This document shows positions 17,586 through 26,818 of a stretch of DNA of 64,000 nucleotides, piece after piece. Position numbers and translations under genes: made by a program. How positions within the stretch are numbered: position 1 is the stretch's first letter; every line of letters begins with the position of its first letter. The notes under the pieces are model-generated. The model had not been told where the DNA came from and did not search any database. It saw nothing but the letters and a program-made list of their open reading frames with translations. This DNA is from Pseudomonas duriflava (GTDB lineage: Bacteria > Pseudomonadota > Gammaproteobacteria > Pseudomonadales > Pseudomonadaceae), in NCBI RefSeq assembly GCF_007830155.1, contig NZ_VLKY01000004.1, positions 62,001-126,000 of the forward strand, written 5' to 3'.

Positions 17586-18677
17586 TCAGCGACGCTTCAA
17601 CCAAGCGGCATAGGGGGGAGGCAGAAGGTCCTGAGGATTTTCGCGGCCCAATGCGATAGCAGCATGGTAAGGCCAGAAGGGGTCGCCCAATACGGCCTTG
17701 CCAAGCATAATCAGGTCAGTTTGACCGCTGGTGATCAGCTCGTTGGCATCCTGTGGCTCGCGAATCGACCAGCTAATAGAAGTCAGCACACCCACTGCAT
17801 CGGTAATCTGCTTGGCTTGCTCACCCATGAAGCCTGGCTTGCCCCACGGTACGTTGGAAACGTCCGGTGTGTTGAAGCCCATGCTGACGTCGATCAAGTC
17901 CATGCCGCCTTCCTTGAAGCGGCGAATCAGTTCGATGGATTCGTCTATACCCTGATCACCTTCAACGAAGTCCGTCACGCCCAGGCGTACGATCAGCGGT
18001 AGATTTTCCGGCCATACTTTACGTACGGCATGAAATGTTTCCAGCAGGAAGCGGGCGCGGCCTTCGAAATTGCCACCGTACTCATCGGTACGCTTGTTAG
18101 CCAGAGGAGAGAAAAAGCTCTGGGCCAAATAACCGTGGGCGAAGTGCAGCTCCAATAGTTGGAATCCGGCCGCCAGGGCGCGCTTGGCCGCAGCGACGAA
18201 GTCTGCCGTGACCCGGTGGATATCGTCCACCGTCATGGCCTTGGGGGAGCGGGGCAGGTGTGCACCAAAGGCATTATCGGATGGGCCGATGGTCTCCCAC
18301 GCCAGGGGGTGATCTTCAGGCAGGTGGTCGTCGCCTTCCCAGGGACGATTGGCGCTTGCTTTACGGCCTGCGTGCGCGATTTGGATACCAGCAACCGCGC
18401 CAGTGGATTTAATGAAATTGACAATAGGCTTGTAGGCTTCAGCCTGTTCATCGTTCCAGATACCCAAGTCTGACGGAGTAATACGGCCTTCAGGGGACAC
18501 GGCGCTTGCTTCGACGATAATCAGGCCTGCACCGCCTGTGGCACGCGAGGCATAATTTTGGAAATGCCATTCGTTGGGCATGCCGTCCTGAGCCATGTAC
18601 TGGCACATGGGGGAAACGGCCATACGGTTACGCAGGGTGATATCTTTGAGTTTCAATTCGCTAAACAGATCAGCCAT
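17586..18677 (-). CDS. xenA: Old yellow enzyme, XenA-type NADPH-dependent ene-reductase
   Basis: FMN-dependent reductase of the thermophilic-like OYE class that reduces activated C=C bonds and nitro compounds. The FMN and substrate residues known for XenA are at identical positions: Cys25 (SPMCQYM), His178 and His181 with Tyr183 (ELHFAHGYL), plus AHAGRKAS and NKRTDEYGG. 363 residues, as in the Pseudomonas putida enzyme. It is divergent from an OhrR-like repressor with a perfect palindrome between them (18736-18755), so thiol-stress or electrophile control is likely. Symbol assigned by resemblance; orthology not proven. Confidence 0.85.
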   Translation of the reverse strand: MADLFSELKLKDITLRNRMAVSPMCQYMAQDGMPNEWHFQNYASRATGGAGLIIVEASAVSPEGRITPSDLGIWNDEQAEAYKPIVNFIKSTGAVAGIQIAHAGRKASANRPWEGDDHLPEDHPLAWETIGPSDNAFGAHLPRSPKAMTVDDIHRVTADFVAAAKRALAAGFQLLELHFAHGYLAQSFFSPLANKRTDEYGGNFEGRARFLLETFHAVRKVWPENLPLIVRLGVTDFVEGDQGIDESIELIRRFKEGGMDLIDVSMGFNTPDVSNVPWGKPGFMGEQAKQITDAVGVLTSISWSIREPQDANELITSGQTDLIMLGKAVLGDPFWPYHAAIALGRENPQDLLPPPYAAWLKRR

Positions 18678-18735
18678 CGGGCATGTTCTCCAGGAAGGAA
18701 AGGCCTCTACACGAGTAGGCCTTAGAAATTTGCTG

Positions 18736-18755
18736 TTATATTGCGTTCAATATAA
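18736..18755. promoter_or_regulatory. Palindromic operator between xenA and the OhrR-like gene
   Basis: TTATATTG-CGTT-CAATATAA, perfect 8-bp arms. It is AT-rich and palindromic like MarR/OhrR boxes. It overlaps TATAAT (18751-18756) pointing to the regulator, and lies 59 bp upstream of the xenA start and 70 bp upstream of the regulator start, so one site may control both. Confidence 0.75.
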
Positions 18756-18825
18756 TTGCGAGTGATGTATTTAAGCAAGAGGCGGGGCGTCGCAAGGTAG
18801 CGGCTACCGTTTCATCGAGGTCTTC

Positions 18826-19302
18826 ATGTCTTATTCGATACACGAAAGCGAAAAAGGCTCCACAAGTGCGCTTTCTCTCGACGAACAACTGTGTTTTCCG
18901 CTTTATGCCGCGGCCAACGCGACGGTTCGTGCTTACCGGCCATTGCTGGAGCCGCTGGGGCTAACCTATCCGCAGTACTTGGTCATGCTAGTTCTGTGGG
19001 AAAGAGACGGCTTGAAGGTGACCGAAATCGGCAAGCGTCTTCGCCTGGACACTGGCACCCTGACGCCACTAGTCAAGCGTCTCGAAACGGCGGGCTTGGT
19101 CTCTCGGGCGCGGCTGGCAGAAGATGAGCGCTGCGTGGCCGTTACCTTGACCGAAGCGGGGAAAGCATTACGTGAGGTTGCTCGTGATGTGCCGGCGGCA
19201 ATGAAACGTACATTGCCGCTTGAGTCCGATACAGTGGCTGCACTGAAGGCTGGCCTGACTCATCTGATCGAGCTTAGCGAAGCCTTGAGTGCCCGTGAAT
19301 GA
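18826..19302 (+). CDS. MarR-family regulator, OhrR-like
   Basis: 158-residue winged-helix repressor of the OhrR subfamily. The N-terminus carries the OhrR pattern LDEQLCFPLYAA, with the redox-sensing cysteine at Cys23, followed by PLLEPLGLTYPQYLVMLVLWE and the winged HTH (LRLDTGTLTPLVKRLE, with wing arginine-rich DERCVAVTLT). OhrR proteins lose DNA binding when this Cys is oxidised by organic peroxides. There is no ohr gene nearby; the divergent partner is an ene-reductase, so the inducer may be an electrophile such as a quinone or enone. Confidence 0.85.
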   Translation: MSYSIHESEKGSTSALSLDEQLCFPLYAAANATVRAYRPLLEPLGLTYPQYLVMLVLWERDGLKVTEIGKRLRLDTGTLTPLVKRLETAGLVSRARLAEDERCVAVTLTEAGKALREVARDVPAAMKRTLPLESDTVAALKAGLTHLIELSEALSARE

Positions 19303-19412
19303 GAAGATTCATAACGTCCAGGTAGAGCGGTTTGCCTATTCTGCAGGCGAAATGGAATCTACCTGGCGTACGGTTTTCCTATTTTCTATCGCTACTTACG
19401 CGCCGGATATCT

Positions 19413-19805
19413 ATGCACACGCTACGGACTGTTTTTCTTCTCGGCCTGACTATGTTGCTCGCCGCATGCGCTACCCCCTTTGGCCCGCCCACATCGCTTG
19501 AAGGCAAGCTCCGTCGCTTGGGATATACGCAAGGGGAGCCAGTCCGGACCATCATGGGGTTTGACCTTTCCGGCTGGAGTTACCTGGATCATCGTCATAT
19601 TGCTTTGGGTACTGGCCTGGGTCGTGCCTATCTTCTCGAATTCATTCAGCCATGCACTAACCTGAACAGCGATAACCGGATCGGTTATACCTCTCGCGGG
19701 GCAGGCTTGAGCCGTGGCGATGTTATCGTGTCGAACAATCTGGCAGGCGCTCAAGAGCGCTGCCCTATCGGCGAGCTATACAAGTTAATACCGCTGGACC
19801 GCTAA
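19413..19805 (+). CDS. DUF6491-like lipoprotein
   Basis: Small lipoprotein of 130 residues: signal MHTLRTVFLLGLTMLLAACA with lipobox LAAC (Cys19). The body shows the pattern of a conserved family of unknown function (GFDLSGWSYLDHRHIAL, YLLEFIQPCTNLNSDNRIGY and a C-terminal ERCPIGELYKL with paired Cys). The open frame extends upstream to 19332 but only the ATG at 19413 gives a lipoprotein signal. Function unknown. Confidence 0.7.
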   Translation: MHTLRTVFLLGLTMLLAACATPFGPPTSLEGKLRRLGYTQGEPVRTIMGFDLSGWSYLDHRHIALGTGLGRAYLLEFIQPCTNLNSDNRIGYTSRGAGLSRGDVIVSNNLAGAQERCPIGELYKLIPLDR

Positions 19806-19878
19806 TGACGGCTCCACAGCCGCCTCTTCCCGAAGGGCATCGACCCTTCCAATCCCATCCGTCTACAGGAGCCACAGA

Positions 19879-20568
19879 GTGAAACGCTTGATCGCAACCG
19901 CTGCCTTGATACTTGTCCCCTGGCTAGCCAGTGCGCAAAACCAGACTCTAGAGTGCCGTGTAGTGGGAGTGCATGATGGCGATACCCTGACCTGCCTGAC
20001 CGCACAGAAAAAGCAGCTCAAGGTTCGTCTGGGTGAAATCGATACGCCCGAGACCAAACAGCCGTATGGTACCCGTGCGCAACAGTCGTTATCGGCGCTG
20101 GTGTTTGGCAAGGATGTGCGCCTGACCGTACAGGACACGGACCGCTATGGGCGTAAAGTGGCCCGGGTATACCAGGGCAAGACTGATGTGAATGCCGAGC
20201 AGGTTAAATCCGGCTCCGCCTGGGTGTATCGGCAGTATCTGAAGGACAAGTCGCTGCTTAACCTTGAAGCCGAGGCTAAGGCTGCCAAGCGCGGGCTATG
20301 GGCCTTGCCAGAGGCTGAACGGATGCCGCCTTGGGAATGGCGCAAGGCTGACCGCGATAAACGCCAGGCGCAGCGCGAGGGTACAGCAACTTACACGCCA
20401 CCGGTCAAAGACGAGACGGAAGCGGCCGATGTGTTCAATTGTTCAGCGCTCAAGGCATGCAAGGCTATGTCGAGTTGCGCTGAAGCGAAGTACCAGTTGC
20501 AACACTGCGGTAACACGAAAATCGACGGTAACCGTGATGGTATCCCATGCGAGGCACTATGCCGATGA
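19879..20568 (+). CDS. Secreted thermonuclease (SNase-like) with Excalibur domain
   Basis: Signal peptide (1-19, cut after LASA), staphylococcal nuclease fold (about 22-140) with catalytic Arg50, Glu58 and Arg92 all present (VRLGEIDTPETK, DRYGRKVARVY), a Lys/Arg-rich linker and a C-terminal Excalibur calcium-binding-like domain (about 188-229) with four Cys and the acidic loop DGNRDGIPCE. 229 residues. GTG start at 19879 preceded by AGGAGCC. It should cut DNA or RNA in the periplasm or outside the cell with Ca2+. Confidence 0.88.
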   Translation: MKRLIATAALILVPWLASAQNQTLECRVVGVHDGDTLTCLTAQKKQLKVRLGEIDTPETKQPYGTRAQQSLSALVFGKDVRLTVQDTDRYGRKVARVYQGKTDVNAEQVKSGSAWVYRQYLKDKSLLNLEAEAKAAKRGLWALPEAERMPPWEWRKADRDKRQAQREGTATYTPPVKDETEAADVFNCSALKACKAMSSCAEAKYQLQHCGNTKIDGNRDGIPCEALCR

Positions 20569-20619
20569 CGGCAGGATGACCCGTCGTCATGTGGGATAGT
20601 GCTTCTATCGCAATAAGGT

Positions 20620-21456
20620 TCAGGGCTTATAGGCCCCAATAAAGATCGCCGGGTCGACCCGGGCATCGTTCAGGCTGATATTCCAATGCAGATGCGGACC
20701 CGTCGCCCGGCCAGTCGATCCAACTCGCCCGACCGCGCCACCGCGAGGTACTTCCTGGCCGAGCTTTACATCGACCTTGGATAGATGGCAGAACATGCTG
20801 ATGAAGCCCTGCCCATGATCCAGAAAAACCGTACGGCCATTAAAGAAGTAATCGCCGACCAGAATGACCTTGCCCGCGGCTGGTGCCTTGATTGGCGTAC
20901 CGGCCGGCACGGCAAAGTCCAGACCGGAATGCGGATTGCGTTCCTGACCATTAAAGAAGCGACGCAGGCCGAAAGGGCTGGATAGACGACCATCGACCGG
21001 CTTATCGAGGAGCAGATTGCTGGGTGTACCGGGTGAGAAAATCCGATAGGCCTGGGTCTGTTCTGCCAGCTCCCGTTCGATGCGTTTCAGGTCGTCCGGG
21101 TTGGGATTGACCTGACGCTCGTTCTTGAGCGTGATGTGCTGTTCTTTGTAGCGACGATCTTCCACTGTAAACGTTGCGGTATGGTTTCCGCGCCCAGCGG
21201 TAACCTTCAACGTCTGGCTGCCAGGCTTGGCGCTCAAAGGGATGCCCACAATGGCGATCCAGCGAACACCTTCCTCTTTTACGACCAGAACAGGCTTGCC
21301 CTGATAAGTCACCTTGGGTGCGGAGGGATCGTTGCCGAGTGGCACAACCGCGACTCCTCCCGGTACGGGCTTGTTCAATAAACGTGTGATAAAGCCTTCG
21401 GCGTGAACGTTAACGGAAAGGCAGAGCATAACGAATAGAAGTATGAAGCGAGACAT
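20620..21456 (-). CDS. M23 family metallopeptidase (LytM-type)
   Basis: Exported peptidoglycan endopeptidase. Signal peptide MSRFILLFVMLCLSVNVHA, an N-terminal beta domain (about 20-110), a helical linker (about 115-150) and a C-terminal LytM domain with zinc ligands in NPHSGLDFAV and GPHLHWNI. All metal ligands appear intact (HxxxD and HxH), so it should be an active enzyme. About 278 residues from ATG 21456; a TTG three codons upstream is less likely. Convergent with the thermonuclease gene. Confidence 0.88.
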   Translation of the reverse strand: MSRFILLFVMLCLSVNVHAEGFITRLLNKPVPGGVAVVPLGNDPSAPKVTYQGKPVLVVKEEGVRWIAIVGIPLSAKPGSQTLKVTAGRGNHTATFTVEDRRYKEQHITLKNERQVNPNPDDLKRIERELAEQTQAYRIFSPGTPSNLLLDKPVDGRLSSPFGLRRFFNGQERNPHSGLDFAVPAGTPIKAPAAGKVILVGDYFFNGRTVFLDHGQGFISMFCHLSKVDVKLGQEVPRGGAVGRVGSTGRATGPHLHWNISLNDARVDPAIFIGAYKP

Positions 21457-21579
21457 AGGATCCAATCGGCGTGAGATGTCTCTTCATCCTCGTCGATGTT
21501 TGGGAAAGAGGCAAATTGGTATCGCTGAACCGCGTAGCCCCTTCTAGAATTAATCGTGGGGTTCCAGGAGGACAGGCCC

Positions 21580-22213
21580 ATGAAGCTCTATTACTACGAA
21601 CATTGCCCCTTCAGTACCAAAGTCAGAATGGTGCTGGGCCTTAAGCGCCTCGACATTGAGCAACAGGTCCTGCTGTATGACGACGAGGTGACGCCACAAC
21701 GGCTGGTAGGCAAGAAGGCTGTGCCGATTCTGGTCAAGGATGACGGTCTGGCAATGTCGGAGAGCTTGATGATTGTTCGTTATCTCGATCATTTATCGGG
21801 CGGGCTATTGATCGCCGAAACCCAATCGCAACCACTGATGGCTTGGATTGAGTCGATCATGGAGTCGTATCAGGTTCTGGGCTATCCTCGCTGGGCACGG
21901 ATCGGCCTGAAAGAATTGGCCTCGCCAGAAGCGCATGCCCTGTTCGTGCATAAGAAAAGCCGGATCATAGGTGACTTCAACGCAGCTCTGATCCGCTCTG
22001 AGGTAGTAATGGGGGCGATGAAGCCGCAGTTCAGACTGCTGACCGAGATGTGCGATCCGCCCGCAATTGACCCTGGACGACGTCAATCTGTTTCCCATCC
22101 TGCGTGGCTTCAGTGCCGCGGCTGGTCTAAGCTGGCCGGACTCGGTACGTCGTTATGTTGAGGGGATCAGCGCCCGTGTGCAGGTCGAAACCTTTTTCGA
22201 GCGCGCCTGTTGA
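21580..22213 (+). pseudogene. grxB: Glutaredoxin 2 (GrxB), single-base frameshift, CPFS active site
   Basis: GST-fold glutaredoxin 2. ATG 21580 with AGGAGG upstream. The N-terminal domain is family-like (MKLYYYEHCPFSTKVRMVLGLKRLDIEQ, read in two parts) but the active site is Cys9-Pro-Phe-Ser12, a monothiol form in place of the usual CPYC. In frame 1 the sequence goes off after LLTEM and ends at 22161 in unrelated residues; frame 2 from about 22052 gives AIRPQLTLDDVNLFPILRG and runs through LSWPDSVRRYVEG to a stop at 22213, which is the expected GrxB C-terminus. One extra base near 22051 explains this. It may be a pseudogene or a base-calling error. Confidence 0.8.
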
Positions 22214-22232
22214 TCATCTCAGCCCATATCGC

Positions 22233-23612
22233 TCAGTCCAGCAGCGAGAGTGTGACGGGCTCCTGATGGTTGTCTTCTACTCGCACATCTAACTCACCTT
22301 CGCCCAGGCGCGCCTTCAGCCGTTGGCCATTACGCGTCTGTCCAGCGGAGCGGATGGCCTGCCCTCGTTCATCGAGCAGGATGCTATAGCCACGGCCCAG
22401 CGTGGCCAGTGGACTGACGATATGCAGGGTTTGCACCTGCGTAGCCAAGTGCTGACGACGCTCCTTGAGCTGGCGCTCCATCGAGCGCGGCAGCTGTTGC
22501 GCCATATGTTCCAGACGCTGACGCAACAGGGCAATCTGGCGGCCCGGATGCTGGCTTGCCAATCGAGTCTCGGCGTGTGCTAGGCGATCACGCCGAGTAT
22601 TCATTCCAATAACAAAGGCCCTGCGCAAACGCATATCCAAGTCGTCGACCCGCTGGATCTGCTGGCGCAGGCGCTCACCGGGATGCTTAAGCTGGCGCGA
22701 ATAGGACTCCAGACGCAGACGGTCGCGGCTCAACCGCTCGCCCATGCGAATCACCAGGCGGCGGTACAGGACCTCCAGACGCTGTTGCAAATCGCCGGTG
22801 TGTGGCGCCAGCAATTCGGCTGCGGCTGACGGAGTCGGCGCACGCACATCGGCGACAAAATCTGCAATAGACACATCAGTTTCATGGCCAACGGCACTCA
22901 CTACCGGTGTTTGGCAAGTGGCCAGGGCGCGTGCTACAGGTTCTTCGTTGAAGCACCACAGATCCTCCAGCGAGCCGCCACCACGGGCCAGAATTACCGC
23001 GTCGAAACCTTGGGTATCGGCTGTTTGCAAGGCACGAACAATTTGTGCCGTCGCCTCGCGTCCCTGAACAGCAGTTGGGATCAGAGTCAGTTCAATATGC
23101 GGCGCACGACGCTTGAACACGCTCACGATATCTCGGATTACGGCACCAGTTGGTGATGTAACGATGCCGACGCGGCACGGGTGGCTCGGCAGCTTCTTTT
23201 TGCGCTCTTGCGCGAAGAGGCCTTCGTCGAGAAGCTTTTGCTTTAGTGCGTCGAAAGCCTGACGCAGCACGCCGTCACCGGCGGGCTCCAGCGTTTCGAG
23301 AATCAGCTGATAGTCGCCACGCCCCTCAAACAACGAGACTTTGCCGCGCACTTTTACTGCCAGGCCATCTTTTAAGAGATGGCGTACACGCAAGGCATTC
23401 TGCCGGAAGAGGGCGCACCGTATCTGAGCGTCCTTGTCCTTAAGCGTGAAATAAACATGGCCGGACGCCGGTCGAGCCAGGTTGGAGATTTCACCCTCTA
23501 CCCAGACCTGCGCAAAGATGTCTTCCAGCAACACCCGGGCGCGCCCGTTGAGCTGGCTGACGGTTAAGACCTCACGGTCGAGGCCGAGACGTTGAAAAGG
23601 ATTGGTAAGCAT
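22233..23612 (-). CDS. xseA: Exodeoxyribonuclease VII large subunit
   Basis: Catalytic subunit of ExoVII, which degrades single-stranded DNA to oligonucleotides. N-terminal OB fold (VLTVSQLNGRARVLLED through FTLKDKDAQIRCALF), then the catalytic domain with ARGGGSLEDLWCFN and AVGHETDVSIADFVADVRAPTPSAAAE, a long coiled-coil region and the C-terminal RGYSILLDERGQAIRS. Start ATG 23612 (MLTNPFQRLGLD) is the family start; two upstream in-frame codons add four residues. 459 residues. The small subunit XseB is not in the window. Confidence 0.95.
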   Translation of the reverse strand: MLTNPFQRLGLDREVLTVSQLNGRARVLLEDIFAQVWVEGEISNLARPASGHVYFTLKDKDAQIRCALFRQNALRVRHLLKDGLAVKVRGKVSLFEGRGDYQLILETLEPAGDGVLRQAFDALKQKLLDEGLFAQERKKKLPSHPCRVGIVTSPTGAVIRDIVSVFKRRAPHIELTLIPTAVQGREATAQIVRALQTADTQGFDAVILARGGGSLEDLWCFNEEPVARALATCQTPVVSAVGHETDVSIADFVADVRAPTPSAAAELLAPHTGDLQQRLEVLYRRLVIRMGERLSRDRLRLESYSRQLKHPGERLRQQIQRVDDLDMRLRRAFVIGMNTRRDRLAHAETRLASQHPGRQIALLRQRLEHMAQQLPRSMERQLKERRQHLATQVQTLHIVSPLATLGRGYSILLDERGQAIRSAGQTRNGQRLKARLGEGELDVRVEDNHQEPVTLSLLD

Positions 23613-23645
23613 GGCAGGCATCATAAGCCTGCCATGGCCTGCGCG

Positions 23646-24617
23646 CTAGCGACCCAGGACCTCTGGATTCGCCACATTGACCGGCTCGCCGGAAAAGAAG
23701 GCTACAAGGTTGGCAAAGGCCTCGCCAAAGTACAGCTCGTAGCTGTGCTTTTCTACATACCCTAGATGCGGCGTGCACAATATACGAGGGTGGGCCAGTA
23801 ATGGATGGCCGGGGGAGAGAGGTTCTTCCTCATAAACATCTACCGCTGCATAACCAGGGTGCCCAGTCTCGACTGCCATCAGCAGCGCGCCCGGTTCAAT
23901 CAGACCAGCCCGCGCCGTATTGACCAGTAATGCCGACGGTTTCATCCGGGCCAGGTCCTCGCGCCGTACGATATGGCGGGTCTTGTCTGAGTAGCGCAGA
24001 TTCAGGCTCAACACATCCGTTTCGGCAAAAAAGGCTTCCTTGCTATCTGCTGCGCGATACCCATCAGCAGCTGCGGCCTTTCGGGAGGCCTCGCTGCCCC
24101 AGATCAGGACGGTCATGCCGAACGCGTGGCCATAGCGTGCGAGCAGCTTGCCAATCTTGCCATATCCCCAGATACCCAGTATTTGCCCGTTCAGGCGCTC
24201 TCCCAGATTGACCTGCCAACCACCGGCATAAAACGCATCGATGGCCGGTTTAAGTTTGCGTCGCGCCATGAGAATCAAGGCCCAGGTCAGCTCAGCGGCT
24301 GCAATGGGCGAGCCGGTGCCTTCCACGACGGCGACACCGTGCCGGGTACAGGCAGCAATATCCAAATGTTGGGTGGCTTTGCCGGTTTGGCTGACTAGTT
24401 TGAGTTGAGGCAGGTGCGACAGCAAATCGTCATCGATTCGGGTCCGTTCCCGGGTAAGTACCAGGGCATCCGCCTCGCGAAAGCGTTCGATCAGGACACT
24501 GGGTTCTTGCCCTGCGTCGTGATAGACCGTGACGGTATGCCCGGCACGTTGAAGTAAGGAAAAACAGTCCAGGGTTTCGACCACGTGTTGATAGTCATCA
24601 GGGATGACAATATGCAT
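23646..24617 (-). CDS. D-2-hydroxyacid dehydrogenase family protein
   Basis: NAD(P)-dependent reductase of the phosphoglycerate dehydrogenase-like family, 323 residues. Rossmann motif ILGIWGYGKIGKLLA, catalytic Arg in NTARAGLIEPGAL, Glu in DVYEEEPL and His in CTPHLGYVE. The N-terminus MHIVIPDDYQHVVETLDCF at ATG 24617 is the expected one; an upstream TTG/ATG region adds 14 poorly conserved residues. The substrate is not known; it stands alone between xseA and the siderophore receptor. Confidence 0.85.
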   Translation of the reverse strand: MHIVIPDDYQHVVETLDCFSLLQRAGHTVTVYHDAGQEPSVLIERFREADALVLTRERTRIDDDLLSHLPQLKLVSQTGKATQHLDIAACTRHGVAVVEGTGSPIAAAELTWALILMARRKLKPAIDAFYAGGWQVNLGERLNGQILGIWGYGKIGKLLARYGHAFGMTVLIWGSEASRKAAAADGYRAADSKEAFFAETDVLSLNLRYSDKTRHIVRREDLARMKPSALLVNTARAGLIEPGALLMAVETGHPGYAAVDVYEEEPLSPGHPLLAHPRILCTPHLGYVEKHSYELYFGEAFANLVAFFSGEPVNVANPEVLGR

Positions 24618-24681
24618 GGCGGCGCTCCGCAGTATTCTTGTACTGACAGTTGAGCACAAGATCTGCGTAGCGCCTAGCCTG

Positions 24682-26805
24682 TCAGAACGTCACGCTGGCG
24701 CTGATCCTGGCCGTACGAGGTTCACCAACATTGACTTGCAGTTCGCTACCGGTGCTGGATGGGTAGTAATGCTTGTCAAACAGATTATCCACATTTAATT
24801 GCACCTGGGTCTTGTAGCCGGCTACTGGATGCTCCCAGCGCACAAAGGCATCGGCGACGGTATAGCTGCTCATCCAGAAACTGTTGGCATTGTCGCCGGC
24901 GCGCTCGCCGACATAGCGTGCGCCCGCCCCGACATGCCAGTTGCCCAGCCCCGAAGGAATGGCGAGGTGATGCGAAAGGTAAAGGCTGGCCGTTTGCTTG
25001 GGTGCCTGACTCAGTCGATTCCCTTCATTGTCAGGATCATCAAGAATCTCCGTATGGGTATAGGCATAGGTTCCGATCAGGTTCCAGCGCTCGGCAAGGC
25101 GTCCGGTCACGTCCAGCTCCAATCCTCGAGAGCCAACCTTGCCGGCCGCATCGGATACACTTACCCCATCTATGGTAGAGGTCGTCACGACGTTTTTCTT
25201 TTCAATGTCGAACAATGCAAGGTTGGCGCTGAGGTTTGGTGAGATATCGTACTTGGCGCCGATCTCAAAGCTGCGACCTTCCTCGGGATCAAAGGTCTTC
25301 CCGTCGTCGTCTACCGTTTCGTTGGGTACGAACGAGCGGCTGTAGTTGCCATACAGCGACAGCGCATCATTGACCTTGAAGACCAAGCCGGCAAATGGCA
25401 GGAAGGTATCGCCGTTATCGTCGCGGTTTACCGTGCGGCTGCTGCCCAGCCCTTGTGCACTATACTGATCGTAGTGCTGCTGGCGTCCGCCCAGGACCAG
25501 AATCCAGCGGTCGTTCAGGTGCCAGTTGTCCTTGATATAAAGCGAAGTGGACGTTAACTGGTTAGATAAATTGCTAGTGGTTGTGCTGATTACGCTCGGC
25601 TCGGCCAGGCTGCCGTAAGTGGGCGAATAAATGTTGAAGCCGGCCTGGGCAGTATTGCGGTAGGTCTTGCCGCGGTACTTATCTGAGTCTTCCTGCTCCG
25701 CTCCGATGAGAAGATCATGGCGTTGTCCCAGAAAGTCCTGTTGGCCGATGAAATCCCAGCTGGCATAGCGGGTCTCGTAATCGTAATGACCACCATTGGC
25801 CTGGCGGCGCAAGACGCCTGTACTGGACAATGAGCTAGGCTGGGCAATGGCAAGGCTGTAGCGGTCATTGTTCCAGCCATAGGTCAGGCGGGTTTTCCAC
25901 GTGTCGCTGAGTTGGTATTCGAACCGTGCAGTAGCGGTTTCGCTGATCCCAGTGGTCTTGGCCCACTCTTCATCAAGGCGTTTGTCGTAGCTGACATTGG
26001 CTGGATGACCATCTACAAATACGGTGCCACGATCGAACGGGCTGGTGTAATCATTATATTCATAGGCCAAGGTCAGGCTGGCGCGTTCGCCTGTCCAGGT
26101 CAGTGAGGGCGCGATAAGCGTGTGCTGATCGATACCATAATTACGCCAGTAATCCTCGCTCTGCCGCTCGGCAATCAGGCGGTAAGCCAGGCCAGTGTCA
26201 CCCAGCGGGCCGGTCGTATCCACGGTAAGACTGCCGCCGCCTTCACTGTAAGCCGAGCCGCTAATCGTTGTGCTTTGTACGTACTGCGGTTGTTTGCTAA
26301 CAACATTGATCAGCCCGCCTGGCTCTAAGGCACCATAAAGCAACGAGGCGGGACCTTTCAGGACTTCGACGCGCTCGGTAGCCGCACTGAAGTTATGCGA
26401 CACAACCGAGCGAACGCCGTCGCGCAGAATTGAGCCATCATCGTTAGTGCCAAAACCACGCTTGACCAGCGCATCCTTGGTATTACCTAGTGTATTGCCC
26501 TGACTAACGCCGCTAACAAACTTCATGGCGTCATCAAGCGAACGCACCTGATAATCCTGAATCGCCTGTGGCGTTACCACATTGACTGATTGCGCCTCCT
26601 CTTTAAGGGGGACGCTTGATTTACTGGCTGTACTAGCATCCCTTGCGAGGTAACTTGATTCGTCGGCTTCCGCCGAGATTTCCATGTTAGGTAACGTAGT
26701 CCGGTCAGTCGTTTCTGCTATGGCCGGATGAACCAGCAAAACGGAAGAGAAAGCCAGTACATAGGGAGCCGGGGTCTTCGATGGCAAGGCGGAACATCCT
26801 TTCAT
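24682..26805 (-). CDS. TonB-dependent siderophore receptor (ferrichrome/FhuA-like)
   Basis: Outer-membrane 22-strand barrel receptor for a ferric siderophore, 707 residues. Signal peptide with cleavage near HPAIA-ETT, a TonB-box-like LPNMEISAE, plug domain (about 65-185, with SVNVVTPQAIQDYQVRSLDD, GVRSVVSH and RVEVLKGPASLLYGALEPGG), then the barrel ending in the terminal signature RTARISASVTF with a C-terminal Phe. A Fur-like box lies 14 bp upstream. No siderophore synthesis or ABC uptake genes are adjacent, suggesting xenosiderophore scavenging. The ligand cannot be told from sequence. Confidence 0.9.
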   Translation of the reverse strand: MKGCSALPSKTPAPYVLAFSSVLLVHPAIAETTDRTTLPNMEISAEADESSYLARDASTASKSSVPLKEEAQSVNVVTPQAIQDYQVRSLDDAMKFVSGVSQGNTLGNTKDALVKRGFGTNDDGSILRDGVRSVVSHNFSAATERVEVLKGPASLLYGALEPGGLINVVSKQPQYVQSTTISGSAYSEGGGSLTVDTTGPLGDTGLAYRLIAERQSEDYWRNYGIDQHTLIAPSLTWTGERASLTLAYEYNDYTSPFDRGTVFVDGHPANVSYDKRLDEEWAKTTGISETATARFEYQLSDTWKTRLTYGWNNDRYSLAIAQPSSLSSTGVLRRQANGGHYDYETRYASWDFIGQQDFLGQRHDLLIGAEQEDSDKYRGKTYRNTAQAGFNIYSPTYGSLAEPSVISTTTSNLSNQLTSTSLYIKDNWHLNDRWILVLGGRQQHYDQYSAQGLGSSRTVNRDDNGDTFLPFAGLVFKVNDALSLYGNYSRSFVPNETVDDDGKTFDPEEGRSFEIGAKYDISPNLSANLALFDIEKKNVVTTSTIDGVSVSDAAGKVGSRGLELDVTGRLAERWNLIGTYAYTHTEILDDPDNEGNRLSQAPKQTASLYLSHHLAIPSGLGNWHVGAGARYVGERAGDNANSFWMSSYTVADAFVRWEHPVAGYKTQVQLNVDNLFDKHYYPSSTGSELQVNVGEPRTARISASVTF

Positions 26806-26818
26806 GATACCACTAAAT

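Noticed and set aside
19289-19501. Short frame overlapping the end of the OhrR-like gene
   Set aside because: Covered by the lipoprotein reading frame and lacks a family; treated as a shadow.
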